Shown here one piece after another: positions 22,320-31,800 of a stretch of 64,000 nucleotides of DNA. Source of the stretch: Stutzerimonas stutzeri (GTDB taxonomy: Bacteria > Pseudomonadota > Gammaproteobacteria > Pseudomonadales > Pseudomonadaceae); the NCBI RefSeq assembly GCF_018138085.1, contig NZ_CP073105.1, forward strand, positions 4,402,001 to 4,466,000, in the 5' to 3' direction. The position numbers and the translations under genes are program-made. Numbering within the stretch: position 1 is the first letter of the stretch; each line of letters begins with the position of its first letter. The notes beneath the pieces were generated by a model, which was not told the origin of the DNA, made no database searches, and saw only the letters and a program-made list of their open reading frames with translations.

Positions 22320-23504
22320 TTATTCCCCCTGGCCGGCAGCGGGTGCCGCAGCGGCCTGCTCAGCGGGCTGCCCGGCAGCCGGGCCGGCCTGTTGAACGTT
22401 GCCGGCCGGATGTGGATCGACCTCGACACCGGGGCGAATGAACTGCAGGCCTTCGGTGATGACCCGGTCGCCAGGTTGCAGGCCTTCGCTGATCAGCCAG
22501 CGGTTGCCCACCGCACGTTCGGTCTTGATCTGGCGCAGCTCGACCTTGTTGTCCGTGCCAACCACCATCGCGGTCGGCTCGCCGCGAGCATTACGGGTCA
22601 CGCCCTGCTGCGGCACCAGCAAGGCCTGCTCGCGCACGCCGGCTAGCAGCCGCGCGTGGACGAACATACCGGGCAGCAGGTTTTTCTCCGGATTCGGGAA
22701 CACGGCGCGCAGGGTGACCGAACCGGTGCCTTCATCCACCGCCACCTCAGAGACTTCCAGGGTACCGTCACGCGAATACTCGGAGCCGTTCGGCAGGATC
22801 AGCCGGGCTTTGGCCGCGCTGTCACTGGCCTGCTGCAGCCGACCGCTTTCAAGGTCGTTGCGCAGGGCGATCAGGTCCTGCACCGGCTGGGTTACGTCGA
22901 CGTAGATCGGATCGAGCTGCTGGATGGTCGCCAACTGCTGCGCCTGACCGTTGCTGACCAGGGCGCCTTCGGTCACTGCCGAGCGGCCGATGCGGCCGGA
23001 GATGGGTGCGAGCACTTTGGTGTAGCGAAGATCGATCTTCGCTCGCTCGAGCTCGGCCTGCGCCTGCAGCGACGCCGCACGGGCCTCGTCATAGGCCTGT
23101 TGGCTCACCGCCTGCTCCTTGACCAGCAAGCCATAGCGATCGGACAGCGACTTGGCCGAAGCCAGCCGTGCCTCGGCACTTTTCAGCGTGGCCTCGTAAA
23201 CGGACGGATCGATCTGATACAGCTGTTGCCCTTGCTTCACCTCACTGCCTTCGGTGAACAAGCGCTTCTGAATGATCCCGCTGACCTGCGGCCGGACCTC
23301 GGCCACCCGGTAGGCGGTGGTGCGACCCGGCAGCTCGGTAGTCTGGGCGAACGGCTCGGCCTCCAGGGTCACGATACCCACCTGCGGCTTTGGCTGGGGC
23401 TTGCCCCCGCCGGCGTGCTCGGCCTGGTCATCGCGGCAACCGCCGAGCAGGATCGCAGCGGCAAGAAAGGGGATCAGAGCAGCACTGGCTTGCTTGATTG
23501 ACAT
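22320..23504 (-). CDS. mexA: RND periplasmic adaptor lipoprotein, MexA/TtgA type
   Basis: 394-residue membrane fusion protein bridging pump and channel. Signal peptide with lipobox LGGC (Cys23). It has the biotinyl/lipoyl-like halves (RVAEVRPQVSGIIQKRLFTEGSEV and RYTKVLAPISGRIGRS), an alpha-hairpin between them, and a C-terminal beta-barrel. The extreme C-terminus is an Ala/Gln/Pro-rich tail. I prefer the ATG at 23504, which has GAGG about ten bases upstream, over an in-frame ATG at 23519. In P. aeruginosa the repressor gene mexR is divergent from mexA; no such gene is present here. Confidence 0.94.
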   Translation of the reverse strand: MSIKQASAALIPFLAAAILLGGCRDDQAEHAGGGKPQPKPQVGIVTLEAEPFAQTTELPGRTTAYRVAEVRPQVSGIIQKRLFTEGSEVKQGQQLYQIDPSVYEATLKSAEARLASAKSLSDRYGLLVKEQAVSQQAYDEARAASLQAQAELERAKIDLRYTKVLAPISGRIGRSAVTEGALVSNGQAQQLATIQQLDPIYVDVTQPVQDLIALRNDLESGRLQQASDSAAKARLILPNGSEYSRDGTLEVSEVAVDEGTGSVTLRAVFPNPEKNLLPGMFVHARLLAGVREQALLVPQQGVTRNARGEPTAMVVGTDNKVELRQIKTERAVGNRWLISEGLQPGDRVITEGLQFIRPGVEVDPHPAGNVQQAGPAAGQPAEQAAAAPAAGQGE

Positions 23505-23576
23505 CGAACGCGACCTCATTGAACAGACAGTCCCAGAGCTAGATGGCTCGGACAGACTCGAATGGCAGAATGTGAG

Positions 23577-23610
23577 GAATATACTTACATTCAAGACTGT
23601 CTGTAAACAG
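23577..23610 (-). promoter_or_regulatory. mexA promoter overlapped by a TtgR-like operator
   Basis: On the minus strand TTTACA (23607-23602), an 18-base spacer and TATATT (23583-23578) make a plausible promoter. The same stretch contains TTTACA...TGAATGTAAGTATATTCC, closely similar to the TtgR operator of P. putida ttgABC as I remember it, including the dyad TTACA...TGTAA. A TetR-family repressor binding here would cover both promoter elements. Confidence 0.65.
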
Positions 23611-23699
23611 ATGATCGTGTCTGTGACGCGCCACCGGGACGACTAGCGCAGTTCTTTTGAACGAGTGGCAACCAGGTTTCGGTGCCATAGAAAGCAGAA

Positions 23700-23717
23700 C
23701 GCCGGCTTACGCCGGCG
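23700..23717 (-). terminator. Hairpin after the yceI gene
   Basis: CGCCGGC (23700-23706) and GCCGGCG (23711-23717) form a perfect 7-bp stem with a four-base loop, 20 bases past the yceI stop. On the minus strand it is followed by TTCTGCTTTCT, a weak T-rich tail. Confidence 0.6.
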
Positions 23718-23736
23718 CTGGAAAACCCATCTCGGT

Positions 23737-24312
23737 TTACTGGCGAACGCCTTCCACCGAAATGATCAGATCGACCGTCTGGGACGCCGGGCCCAGATCC
23801 ATCTTGATATCGAAATCTTTCAGTTTCAGCGTCGTGGTGCCTTCGAAGCCAGCGCGATAGCCGCCCCAAGGGTCCTTGCCTTCGCCGATGAACTTACCGG
23901 CGATCACCACCGGCTTGGTTACGCCGTTAAGCGTCAGGTTGCCGGTGATATCGGCGGTACCGTCGCCAGTCGACTTGACCGACGTGGATTCGAACGTGGC
24001 GGTCGGATGCTCGGAAACGTTGAGGAAGTCATCGCTGCGCAGATGCTTGTCGCGCTCGGCATGGTTCGTGTCGACACTTGCGGTCTGCAGAGTCACCTTG
24101 ACCTTGCTCGCTTCTGGCTGGCTGGCGTCGAAGCTGAAGTTGCCATCGAACTCCTTGAAGCTACCCCAGACCCAGCTGTAGCCCAGATGGCTGATCTTGA
24201 AATTGACGAAGGCATGCTGGCCTTGGGTGTCGATCGCATAGTCCGCAGCGAAGACCTGGCTGGCGAGAAGCGACGAGCCCAGGGCCAATGCAGCAATGGT
24301 TTTCTTCAACAT
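23737..24312 (-). CDS. YceI-family periplasmic protein
   Basis: 191 residues. A Sec signal peptide ([20 protein letters not shown], cleavage after FA) precedes a lipocalin-like beta barrel that in this family binds polyisoprenoids or similar lipids. Family stretches include [36 protein letters not shown] and FDIKMDLG. The ATG at 24312 with AAGGAGACATC upstream is clear. It follows the cytochrome b561 gene by 23 bases and is surely cotranscribed, as E. coli yceJ-yceI is. Confidence 0.93.
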   Translation of the reverse strand: MLKKTIAALALGSSLLASQVFAADYAIDTQGQHAFVNFKISHLGYSWVWGSFKEFDGNFSFDASQPEASKVKVTLQTASVDTNHAERDKHLRSDDFLNVSEHPTATFESTSVKSTGDGTADITGNLTLNGVTKPVVIAGKFIGEGKDPWGGYRAGFEGTTTLKLKDFDIKMDLGPASQTVDLIISVEGVRQ

Positions 24313-24335
24313 GATGTCTCCTTGAGTGATGGATA

Positions 24336-24890
24336 TCAGGCTTCGGCACGGCCGAGCATTCGGTTGAGCGTCGCATCGCGATCGATGAAATGGTGTTTCA
24401 GCGCCGCCAATGCATGCACGCCGGAAAAAATCACCAGGCCCCAGGCGAGGTACTGGTGGACCAGGCCGGCGACGTCTTCCTGCTTGGGTATCGAGGTGAT
24501 CGTTGCCGGCACCTCGAACCAACCAAACACGCTGATCGCACGTCCATCGGCAGTGGATATCAGGTAGCCGGAGATCATCACCGCGAACAGGCCGATGTAG
24601 AGAAGGCCGTGCCCCGCCTTGGTGGCCGAACGCGTGAACCGCCCGTGGTTCGCCAGCGGCGCCGGACCGGGGCTCAGGAATCGCCAGGCGACCCGGCATA
24701 CCATCACTGCCAGAAGCAGCAGGCCAATGCTCCTGTGGATCTCGGGGGCGGTACGGTACCAGCTGCTGTAGTAGGTCAAGCCCACCATCCAGTAACCCAG
24801 CGTGAACAGCCCCACCACGCCGATCGCCACGAGCCAGTGCATCAGAATACTGACCAAGCCATAGTTACTGGATGAGTTTCGCCAATGCAT
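24336..24890 (-). CDS. Cytochrome b561, CybB/YceJ type
   Basis: 184-residue inner-membrane dihaem cytochrome with four transmembrane helices. Likely haem ligands are His18 in [10 protein letters not shown], the histidine in [12 protein letters not shown], and two C-terminal histidines in [25 protein letters not shown]. The family oxidises ubiquinol or superoxide and often pairs with YceI. First gene of the two-gene unit with yceI. Confidence 0.92.
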   Translation of the reverse strand: MHWRNSSSNYGLVSILMHWLVAIGVVGLFTLGYWMVGLTYYSSWYRTAPEIHRSIGLLLLAVMVCRVAWRFLSPGPAPLANHGRFTRSATKAGHGLLYIGLFAVMISGYLISTADGRAISVFGWFEVPATITSIPKQEDVAGLVHQYLAWGLVIFSGVHALAALKHHFIDRDATLNRMLGRAEA

Positions 24891-25053
24891 GAAGATGCCT
24901 CGAAAATGAATGAGCCAAGCCTAACGACTAACAGATCGGAATGAATCTCGTTTTTTGTTTCAATTTATCGACCAGGCAGATAGATGGACGCTAGCTAAGC
25001 GCCATGGATGACTTCTGCTAGGCTGCGACGATTTTACGTGCAAAGGAGCGACC

Positions 25054-26460
25054 ATGAGCCTGAACGACAGCTGGATGCAGCGTGACCTCTCCGTGCTCTG
25101 GCACCCCTGTACCCAGATGAAGGATCACGAGCAGTTGCCCTTGATTCCCATACGGCGTGGAGAGGGCGTCTGGCTGGAAGACTTCGACGGCAAACGCTAT
25201 CTCGATGCGGTCAGCTCCTGGTGGGTCAACGTGTTCGGTCACGCCAACCCGTACATCAATCAGCGCATCAAGGACCAGCTCGATCAGCTCGAGCATGTAA
25301 TGCTCGCCGGGTTCAGCCACCAGCCGGTTGTGGAACTGTCGGAGCGCCTGGTCAAGATTACCCCGGCCGGTCTCGATCGGGTGTTCTTCACCGATAACGG
25401 TTCGGCGGGCATCGAGGTCGCGCTGAAGATGAGCTTCCACTACTGGCGCAACTGCGGGCGGCCGGAGAAGCAGCGCTTCGTCACCTTGACCAACAGTTAT
25501 CACGGCGAGACCGTGGCGGCCATGTCGGTGGGCGACGTTGCGCTGTTCACCGATACGTACAAGCCGTTATTGCTCGATACCTTCAAGGTACCCAGCCCGG
25601 ATTGCTATCTGCGCCCCGACGGCGTGAGCTGGGAGGAACACTCGCGCCAGATGTTCGCGCACATGGAACAGACCCTGGCCGAGCACCATGATCAAATCGC
25701 TGCGGTGATCGTCGAGCCATTGATCCAGGGCGCTGGCGGCATGCGCATGTATCACCCGGTCTATCTCAAGCTGCTGCGCGAGGCCTGCGATCGCTACGAC
25801 GTACACCTGATCCACGACGAAATCGCGGTCGGCTTCGGCCGCACCGGCACCCTGTTCGCCTGCGAGCAGGCGGGCATCACGCCCGATTTCCTGTGTCTGT
25901 CCAAGGCGCTCACCGGCGGTTACCTGCCGATGGCCGCGGTGCTGACGACCGACAGGATGTACCAGGCGTTCTACGACGACTACGCGACCTTGCGCGCCTT
26001 CCTGCATTCGCATACCTACACCGGCAACCCGTTGGCCTGCGCCGCGGCCCTGGCGACGCTGGACCTGTTCGAGCGCGACAACGTGATCGAAGCCAACAAA
26101 GGCCTGGCTGCTCGCATGGCCAGCGCCACAGCTCACCTGGCCGATCACCCCCATGTGGCCGAGGTTCGGCAGACCGGCATGGCCGTCGCGATCGAAATGG
26201 TGCAGGACAAGGCCAGCAAGACCGCCTATCCCTGGCAGGAGCGCCGCGGGCTCAAGGTCTATCAACATGCGCTGCAGCGTGGTGCCCTATTACGCCCGCT
26301 GGGCAGCGTGGTGTATTTCCTGCCCCCATATACCATCACGGAGGAAGAGATCGACTTCCTGGCCGAGGTCGCCAGCGAAGGCATCGATATCGCTACCCGC
26401 GCAGCGGTCAGCGTCTCCATCGCCGCGGGCGCGCCCGACGAGTTTCGCGATCCTGGTTAG
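25054..26460 (+). CDS. bioA: Adenosylmethionine-8-amino-7-oxononanoate aminotransferase
   Basis: PLP enzyme of biotin synthesis that makes 7,8-diaminopelargonate with SAM as the unusual amino donor. 468 residues. It begins [18 protein letters not shown], a BioA-specific opening; the PLP-binding pieces are [30 protein letters not shown] and the Schiff-base lysine in [27 protein letters not shown] precedes the ATG. The remaining bio genes are not in the window. The last 20 residues extend past the usual end with low conservation. Confidence 0.96.
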   Translation: MSLNDSWMQRDLSVLWHPCTQMKDHEQLPLIPIRRGEGVWLEDFDGKRYLDAVSSWWVNVFGHANPYINQRIKDQLDQLEHVMLAGFSHQPVVELSERLVKITPAGLDRVFFTDNGSAGIEVALKMSFHYWRNCGRPEKQRFVTLTNSYHGETVAAMSVGDVALFTDTYKPLLLDTFKVPSPDCYLRPDGVSWEEHSRQMFAHMEQTLAEHHDQIAAVIVEPLIQGAGGMRMYHPVYLKLLREACDRYDVHLIHDEIAVGFGRTGTLFACEQAGITPDFLCLSKALTGGYLPMAAVLTTDRMYQAFYDDYATLRAFLHSHTYTGNPLACAAALATLDLFERDNVIEANKGLAARMASATAHLADHPHVAEVRQTGMAVAIEMVQDKASKTAYPWQERRGLKVYQHALQRGALLRPLGSVVYFLPPYTITEEEIDFLAEVASEGIDIATRAAVSVSIAAGAPDEFRDPG

Positions 26461-26541
26461 TGTCACCGCGGGCCGCAGGCTTCAGGGTTTGCGGCTTAGG
26501 CGATAGACTGCCGCTCCTTTCTTTCGACCGTAGCATGCCCG

Positions 26542-27270
26542 ATGCGCATATCCCGATTCTTCATCGACGCCCCACTCTCGCTTGGCCCGCAGGATCTGCC
26601 AGAGACCGCCGCGCACTACATCGGCCGGGTCCTGCGCCTGACGACTGGCGCCGCGGTCCAGCTGTTCGACGGCAGCGGGCATGAGTACCGCGGCGAGCTG
26701 GTCGAAGTCGGCAAGAAGCGAGTCACGGTCGATCTGCACGACAGGCTGCCCGGCCTGCCCGAGTCGAATCTACGTATACACCTCGGCCAGAGCCTGTCGC
26801 GGGGCGAGCGCATGGATTGGGCCATCCAGAAAGCCACGGAACTGGGCGCGGCCGAGATCACGCCAGTCATCAGCGAGCGCTGCGAAGTACGTCTGAATGA
26901 GGAGCGCGCGGACAAACGTCTGGCCCACTGGCGCCAGATCGCCATAAGCGCTTGCGAGCAGTGCGGCCGCTCGATCATCCCGATCATTCACCCGCCGATG
27001 CCCCTGAACAAGTGGCTGGCGGTAGAGGCGGCGCTCAAGCTGGTCCTGCACCCAGTGGCCGAACCGCTAACCGCGCATCAACGCCCCGCCACCCTGGCTG
27101 TCCTGATCGGTCCCGAAGGCGGCTTGAACGATACCGAAGTGGCCCAGGCACGTACCGCGGGATTCCAGCCCGCCCGCCTTGGCCCTCGGATCCTGCGCAC
27201 CGAGACCGCCCCGGTGGTGGCGCTGAGCGTGGCGCAGCAGCTATGGGGTGATTTCCCACCCGAGCACTGA
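26542..27270 (+). CDS. rsmE: 16S rRNA (uracil-1498-N3)-methyltransferase
   Basis: SPOUT-fold methyltransferase of 242 residues that modifies U1498 of 16S rRNA on the 30S subunit. An N-terminal PUA-like barrel (MRISRFFIDAPLSL, then YIGRVLRLTTGA) is followed by the knotted domain with KATELGAAEITPVIS, RWQ-type ARHWRQI-like segment AHWRQIAISACEQCGR and the SAM site VLIGPEGGLNDTEV plus LGPRILRTETAPVVAL. Same strand and 81 bases after bioA, as in P. aeruginosa. It converges with chpC. Confidence 0.95.
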   Translation: MRISRFFIDAPLSLGPQDLPETAAHYIGRVLRLTTGAAVQLFDGSGHEYRGELVEVGKKRVTVDLHDRLPGLPESNLRIHLGQSLSRGERMDWAIQKATELGAAEITPVISERCEVRLNEERADKRLAHWRQIAISACEQCGRSIIPIIHPPMPLNKWLAVEAALKLVLHPVAEPLTAHQRPATLAVLIGPEGGLNDTEVAQARTAGFQPARLGPRILRTETAPVVALSVAQQLWGDFPPEH

Positions 27271-27319
27271 GTTTGCCGACACGCCACGGACGATCGCCGG
27301 GGCGTGCTGACCAGCTCGG

Positions 27320-27790
27320 TCAGATCAGCCCGGCGTCCGCCAGTTTCTGCTCCAGCGCCACCAGGTCCGGGATACGCGCTTGGGCGTCCCCAAAATTGAC
27401 CGCATCCAACTCCAGCGGCGCCAATGCCACATCCGAACGTGCCAGGCTGGGGTCGACCTTGACCGATCGCGGAATACCCTGCACCAGCAGGGCGATGAAC
27501 TTCACATGGTCGCGCCCACCCAGCGCGTTGAGTACCGCCACTCGCGCCTGCGGACCGATTTCGGGTTGCCCGCCTGACGCCGCCTCGAATGACAGCAACG
27601 GCAATCGCAGGTCGCGCCAGGGGACCTGACCCAGAAACCAGGATGGAGCCCCCTCGGTGGCGTGCGGTGCGCGATACGGGATCAATTCGGCGACAGCCAC
27701 GTTGGGCAGCAGCAGCGTGCGATCGGCCAGCGGCACCAGTAGCCCGGTGATGCTGGTGGCAGTGTCCTGGGTAGTGACGGATTGACTCAT
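27320..27790 (-). CDS. chpC: CheW-like adaptor of the Chp system
   Basis: 156-residue CheW-domain protein. The CheW barrel is recognisable from LLVPLADRTLLLPNVAVAEL, PSWFLGQVPWRDLRLPLLSF and VAVLNALGG. It lacks catalytic motifs. ChpC is thought to link ChpA kinase to a receptor. It overlaps chpB by four bases and is the last gene of the cluster; chpD and chpE, which follow in P. aeruginosa by my recollection, are missing and rsmE follows directly on the other strand. Confidence 0.87.
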   Translation of the reverse strand: MSQSVTTQDTATSITGLLVPLADRTLLLPNVAVAELIPYRAPHATEGAPSWFLGQVPWRDLRLPLLSFEAASGGQPEIGPQARVAVLNALGGRDHVKFIALLVQGIPRSVKVDPSLARSDVALAPLELDAVNFGDAQARIPDLVALEQKLADAGLI

Positions 27791-28839
27791 GGGTTTTCCA
27801 AATGCAGAGCCGCAACGGGCGGTTTGGCCTGCTGGGCGAGATGAGTGACCAGCGCCTGGGCCAGTTCGCGCGGATCGCCACTGAACGAACTGTAGCCGCC
27901 CTCGCGAAGGCTGTCGGGCATACTCGAGCAGACGCAGGAGTCGGCACGCTGGGTCCAGACGCGCCCGCCCTGGCGCAACACGTAAGCTGCGGCGGCATTG
28001 CCGTCGCTGCCCATGCCACTGAATGCGATAACGCCGCAACGGCTGCCGAACTGCTGGGCCAGATTAAGCATCATCTGATCGATGGACGGGCTGTAGGGCT
28101 CCGGCCAGCTGCGCCCGCTGAGCAGCATGGCGCCATCCTTGCCGAAGCTCATTTCCTGAGCGACGGGTGCGATCACGACTTCGCCGCAGCGAACCGGGTC
28201 GTGCGCGCGACTCTGATTGACGCGCCACTGGCTATGGCGCCCTACGGCTTGCGACAGTGCCGATTCGAAGCTGGCCTCGATGTGCTGGGCGTAGACGAAG
28301 CCAATCGGCAAGCCCTCGGGCAATGCATCGAGAAACGCCTTCACCGCCTCGGGACCGCCCAGCGATGCCGCCAGCAACCAGACTTCGGCAGCCGGCTCGC
28401 CTGCGACCGACTCAGCGGCCAGTAACGCGCTGGGCAGCTCTAGAGGCTTCGGCCGCTCTGCTTCCTCGCGCAGCCCTTCAAGACGCGGGCCCACGACCCG
28501 GGACGGATCCCCCACCAGGCGTTTCAACTTACCGAACAAGCGGCGCTCCCAACGTGGATAGTGCTCGGAATGACGCTCGGGCGCGTGCCCTTCACCGAAC
28601 AGAACCGGGCAGCTGTCCCGCTCTAGCAGTGCGTTGACAAGCGGGGAGTCTTCTGTCTGGGCCAGATCGACCAACCAAAGATCGGCCTCCACCGCCAGCA
28701 GATCCGCCTCCTGCAACCGGGCCGGATCGCTATTTAGAACCACCTTGTAGCCGTTGCCGCTCAGCGCTTGCTGCAGCACGTGCCGCTGCAGCGAGGTGTC
28801 GGCGATCACGCCGATGCGTGCGGTCGACAATTCAGTCAT
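27787..28839 (-). CDS. chpB: Chemoreceptor methylesterase, CheB-like
   Basis: 350 residues. The C-terminal half is the CheB esterase with the catalytic triad: Ser in LLAASLGGPEAVKAFL, His in GFVYAQHIEASFES and Asp in IAFSGMGSDGNAAAAY. The N-terminal 130 residues look like a divergent receiver (RIGVIADTSLQRHVLQQALS, DLWLVDLAQ) that may not be phosphorylated normally. It should remove methyl groups from PilJ, opposing PilK. It overlaps both chpA (eight bases) and chpC. Confidence 0.92.
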   Translation of the reverse strand: MTELSTARIGVIADTSLQRHVLQQALSGNGYKVVLNSDPARLQEADLLAVEADLWLVDLAQTEDSPLVNALLERDSCPVLFGEGHAPERHSEHYPRWERRLFGKLKRLVGDPSRVVGPRLEGLREEAERPKPLELPSALLAAESVAGEPAAEVWLLAASLGGPEAVKAFLDALPEGLPIGFVYAQHIEASFESALSQAVGRHSQWRVNQSRAHDPVRCGEVVIAPVAQEMSFGKDGAMLLSGRSWPEPYSPSIDQMMLNLAQQFGSRCGVIAFSGMGSDGNAAAAYVLRQGGRVWTQRADSCVCSSMPDSLREGGYSSFSGDPRELAQALVTHLAQQAKPPVAALHLENP

Positions 28840-31800
28840 GGCGCTTGACCAGTTGCTGGATCGCCTCGAGCAGCAGCGACTCCTGGTATGGCTTGCCGAG
28901 GTATTCGTTGACGCCGATGGCCATTGCGCGGTCCCTGTGCTTTTCCCCGGTTCGCGAGGTGATCATGATGATTGGCAGGTCCTTCAGGTGCTCATCGTGA
29001 CGCACCAGCGTGGCCACTTCGAAACCGTCCATACGTGGCATCTCGATGTCCAGCAGCATGATGTCCGGTTTGCGCTCCTGCAGTTGGGTGATCGCGTCGA
29101 CGCCATCCTTGGCCGTCAGAACATTCATACCGTTGCGTTCGAGCAGCCGGCTGGTGACCTTGCGCACGGTCACCGAGTCGTCCACGACCATGACCAGCGT
29201 TGGCCGATCGACCTCGATCTCGGCCGGCTCGTCTTCGCCGAGCAGACGCAACGGCTGCTGCTGCGTGAGCAGATGTGCATGCAGTACGCGGATGGTCGCG
29301 AGCAGGTCGAGAATCACCACCACGCGGCCATCACCGAGAATAGTCGCGCCGGAAATACCCGGCACCGTAGCGAACTGTGGCCCCAGGCTTTTCACCACGA
29401 TCTCGCGGGAGCCGGCCAGGCTATCGACCTGCACCGCCACGCTGTGCTCGTTGGAGCGCACCAGAATCACCGGCAGCGGCAGGCTCTGGCCAACCAGCTT
29501 GGGCCGTTGGCCGTTGTTCAGCAGCTCACCGAGATAACGCAGCTCATAGGTTTGCCCCGCGTACTCGAAGCGCGACGCGCCCGGCTGATAGTAGGCTTCC
29601 AGCTCATAGGGGGAGACCCGCACGATGCCTTCGATGGTGTTGAGCGGAATCGCATAGAGATCCTCGCCGGAATAGACCATCAGCGCCCGGTTGACCGACA
29701 CGGTGAACGGCAGGCGGATCAGGAAGCGCGTACCGCTGCCGAGCTTGGACTCGATACTCATCGAGCCGCCGAGCTGCTTGACCTCCGAGTGCACCACGTC
29801 CATGCCTACACCGCGGCCGGAAATCTGTGTGACCTGCTCGGCCGTGGAGAACCCCGCCTCGAGAATGAACTGCAGCACTTCATGGTCCGACAGGTCGCTG
29901 CCGGGCAACATCAGGCCACGCTCGATCGCCTTGCGGCGAACGGCTTCAAGATTGATACCGGCGCCGTCGTCGCTCAGCGACAGGACGATGTCGCCGCCCT
30001 CGCGGCTCAGATCCAGGCGAATATTGCCCTGCTCCGGCTTGCCCGCCGCCACGCGCTTGGCCGCGTGCTCGACGCCATGATCCACGGCGTTGCGGAGCAT
30101 GTGCTCCAACGGCGCGACGATGCGCTCGAGCACGCTGCGGTCCATTTCCCCTGTCGCGTTGCCCACATGGAATTCGACTTGCTTGCCCAGCTCGCTGGCG
30201 ACTTGCCGCACGATCCGCCGCAGACGCGGCACGAGGCGGTCGAACGGCACCATGCGGGTGCGCATCAGCCCTTCCTGGAGCTCGGTGTTGACCCGCGCCT
30301 GCTGCAACAGCAAGGTTTCGGCGTCACGATTGCGCGCAGCCAGGGTTTCCTTCAGGTCCAGCAAGTCGGAAGCGGATTCGAACAGCGCGCGCGAAAGCTG
30401 CTGGAGCTGGGAGTGACGGTCCATTTCCAGCGGGTCGAAGTCATCATAGCCGGCACGCTCGGCCTCGGCCTGATAGCGGCTGAGGATCTGCGCCTGCGTT
30501 TCGGTATCCAGCCGTCGCAACTGGTCGCGCACACGTTCGATGGTCGCTTCCATTTCGCCCAGGGTGAAGCCGACGTCACTGACCTGCTGCTCGACTCGAC
30601 CACGAAAGATCGAGGTTTCGCCAGCCAGGTTGACCAAGCCCTCGAGCAGGTCGGCAGGAACTTTCACCAGTTCCTGCGGCGCGCGGCGGGATGCGGCGTC
30701 CAGAGCAGCCTGTTCGGCACGACGGATGAAAGGCAGGACTTTGGCCGGCGCCGCGACGTTCTGCCGTTGCGCGCTGGCCGCCAGGATAGGAGTTTCCAGG
30801 ACGACCACCGAGGCGTCGGGACCAGGCGCCTGGGGACTTTCCGGCGGTTGCTCGGGCGCCGCGATGACTGCGTCGCTGGCGAGCCGCGAACGCATCGCTT
30901 CCACTTCCTTGAGCAGCGCGTCGTAACCGCCCTGCACGTCCAAAAACAGGCTGTCCGTCCAGGGGCCACCCTGCAGTTGCGCTTCGCTCAGGCGCTGTTC
31001 CAGATCGTGGGCCATGTCGCCCAGGTGACCCTGGCCGGCCAAGCGTGCACCACCCTTGAGCGTATGCAGCACCCGCATCATGTCGGTGATCGGCGCAGCG
31101 CTATCGCGCGAGGCCTCCCAGCGCCCGAGCGACGTCTCCATCTCCTCGAGCAGGTCATCGGCCTCCTCGATGAAAATGTCGAGAATTTCAGCCTCGGCCG
31201 TATCCTGAGCGGCGGTCAGCGCAACACTGCTGGGGATGCTCAGCTGCTCGTCAGGATTGGCCCGGAACTGACCGATGGTTTCGATCAGGTCCTGCCCGCT
31301 GGGCAGCGCCCGATAAGCACGCACCGCGTCGAGCATCGCAGCCAGCCGGTCATGGCAGCTCTGCAACAGGACGAACAAAGCAGGACTCGCACGGTAATTG
31401 CCGGCGCACAGCCCCTCATAGAGGTACTCGAGTTCATGCGCCAGATCGCCGATCTCGCGTATGTCGGCCATCCGCGCGCCGCCTTTGAGCGTATGCAGGT
31501 CACGCTGTAGCGCTTCGATCTCAAAGCTGTTGTCGACGTCGTCCATCCAGCGCTGCAATGAGGCCCCGGCACGCTCGATGATGTCGAAGCCTTCCTCGAG
31601 GAAGATTTCTACCAGCTCGGGATCCCGGTTGTCCCAATCGGTGGCTTCGGGCGCGCCGGACTCCATTGCAGGATGCGCAGCTTCGGAACCGGCAGACTCG
31701 ATCGCCGCAGGTTCCAGCGGTGCTGACGGGTCCTCCGCCGAATCCTCCAGGGCGATACCATTGGCCTCCGTCGGCGCGCACTCGGCCTGCTCGAACTCAG

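Noticed and set aside
20106..22646. An 846-codon open frame on the plus strand across the RND pump gene
   Set aside because: Antisense shadow of mexB; the translation is low-complexity His/Arg/Gln-rich with no recognisable domain.
23611..23736. Possible remnant of a mexR or ttgR repressor gene beside mexA
   Set aside because: I read all frames of the stretch for a helix-turn-helix start or TetR/MarR motifs and found none; the only structure is the yceI hairpin.
28754..31510. A 918-codon open frame on the plus strand across chpA
   Set aside because: It is the antisense of chpA, whose minus-strand reading carries kinase, CheW and receiver motifs. Long antisense frames are expected at this GC content; no ribosome site or domain supports it.
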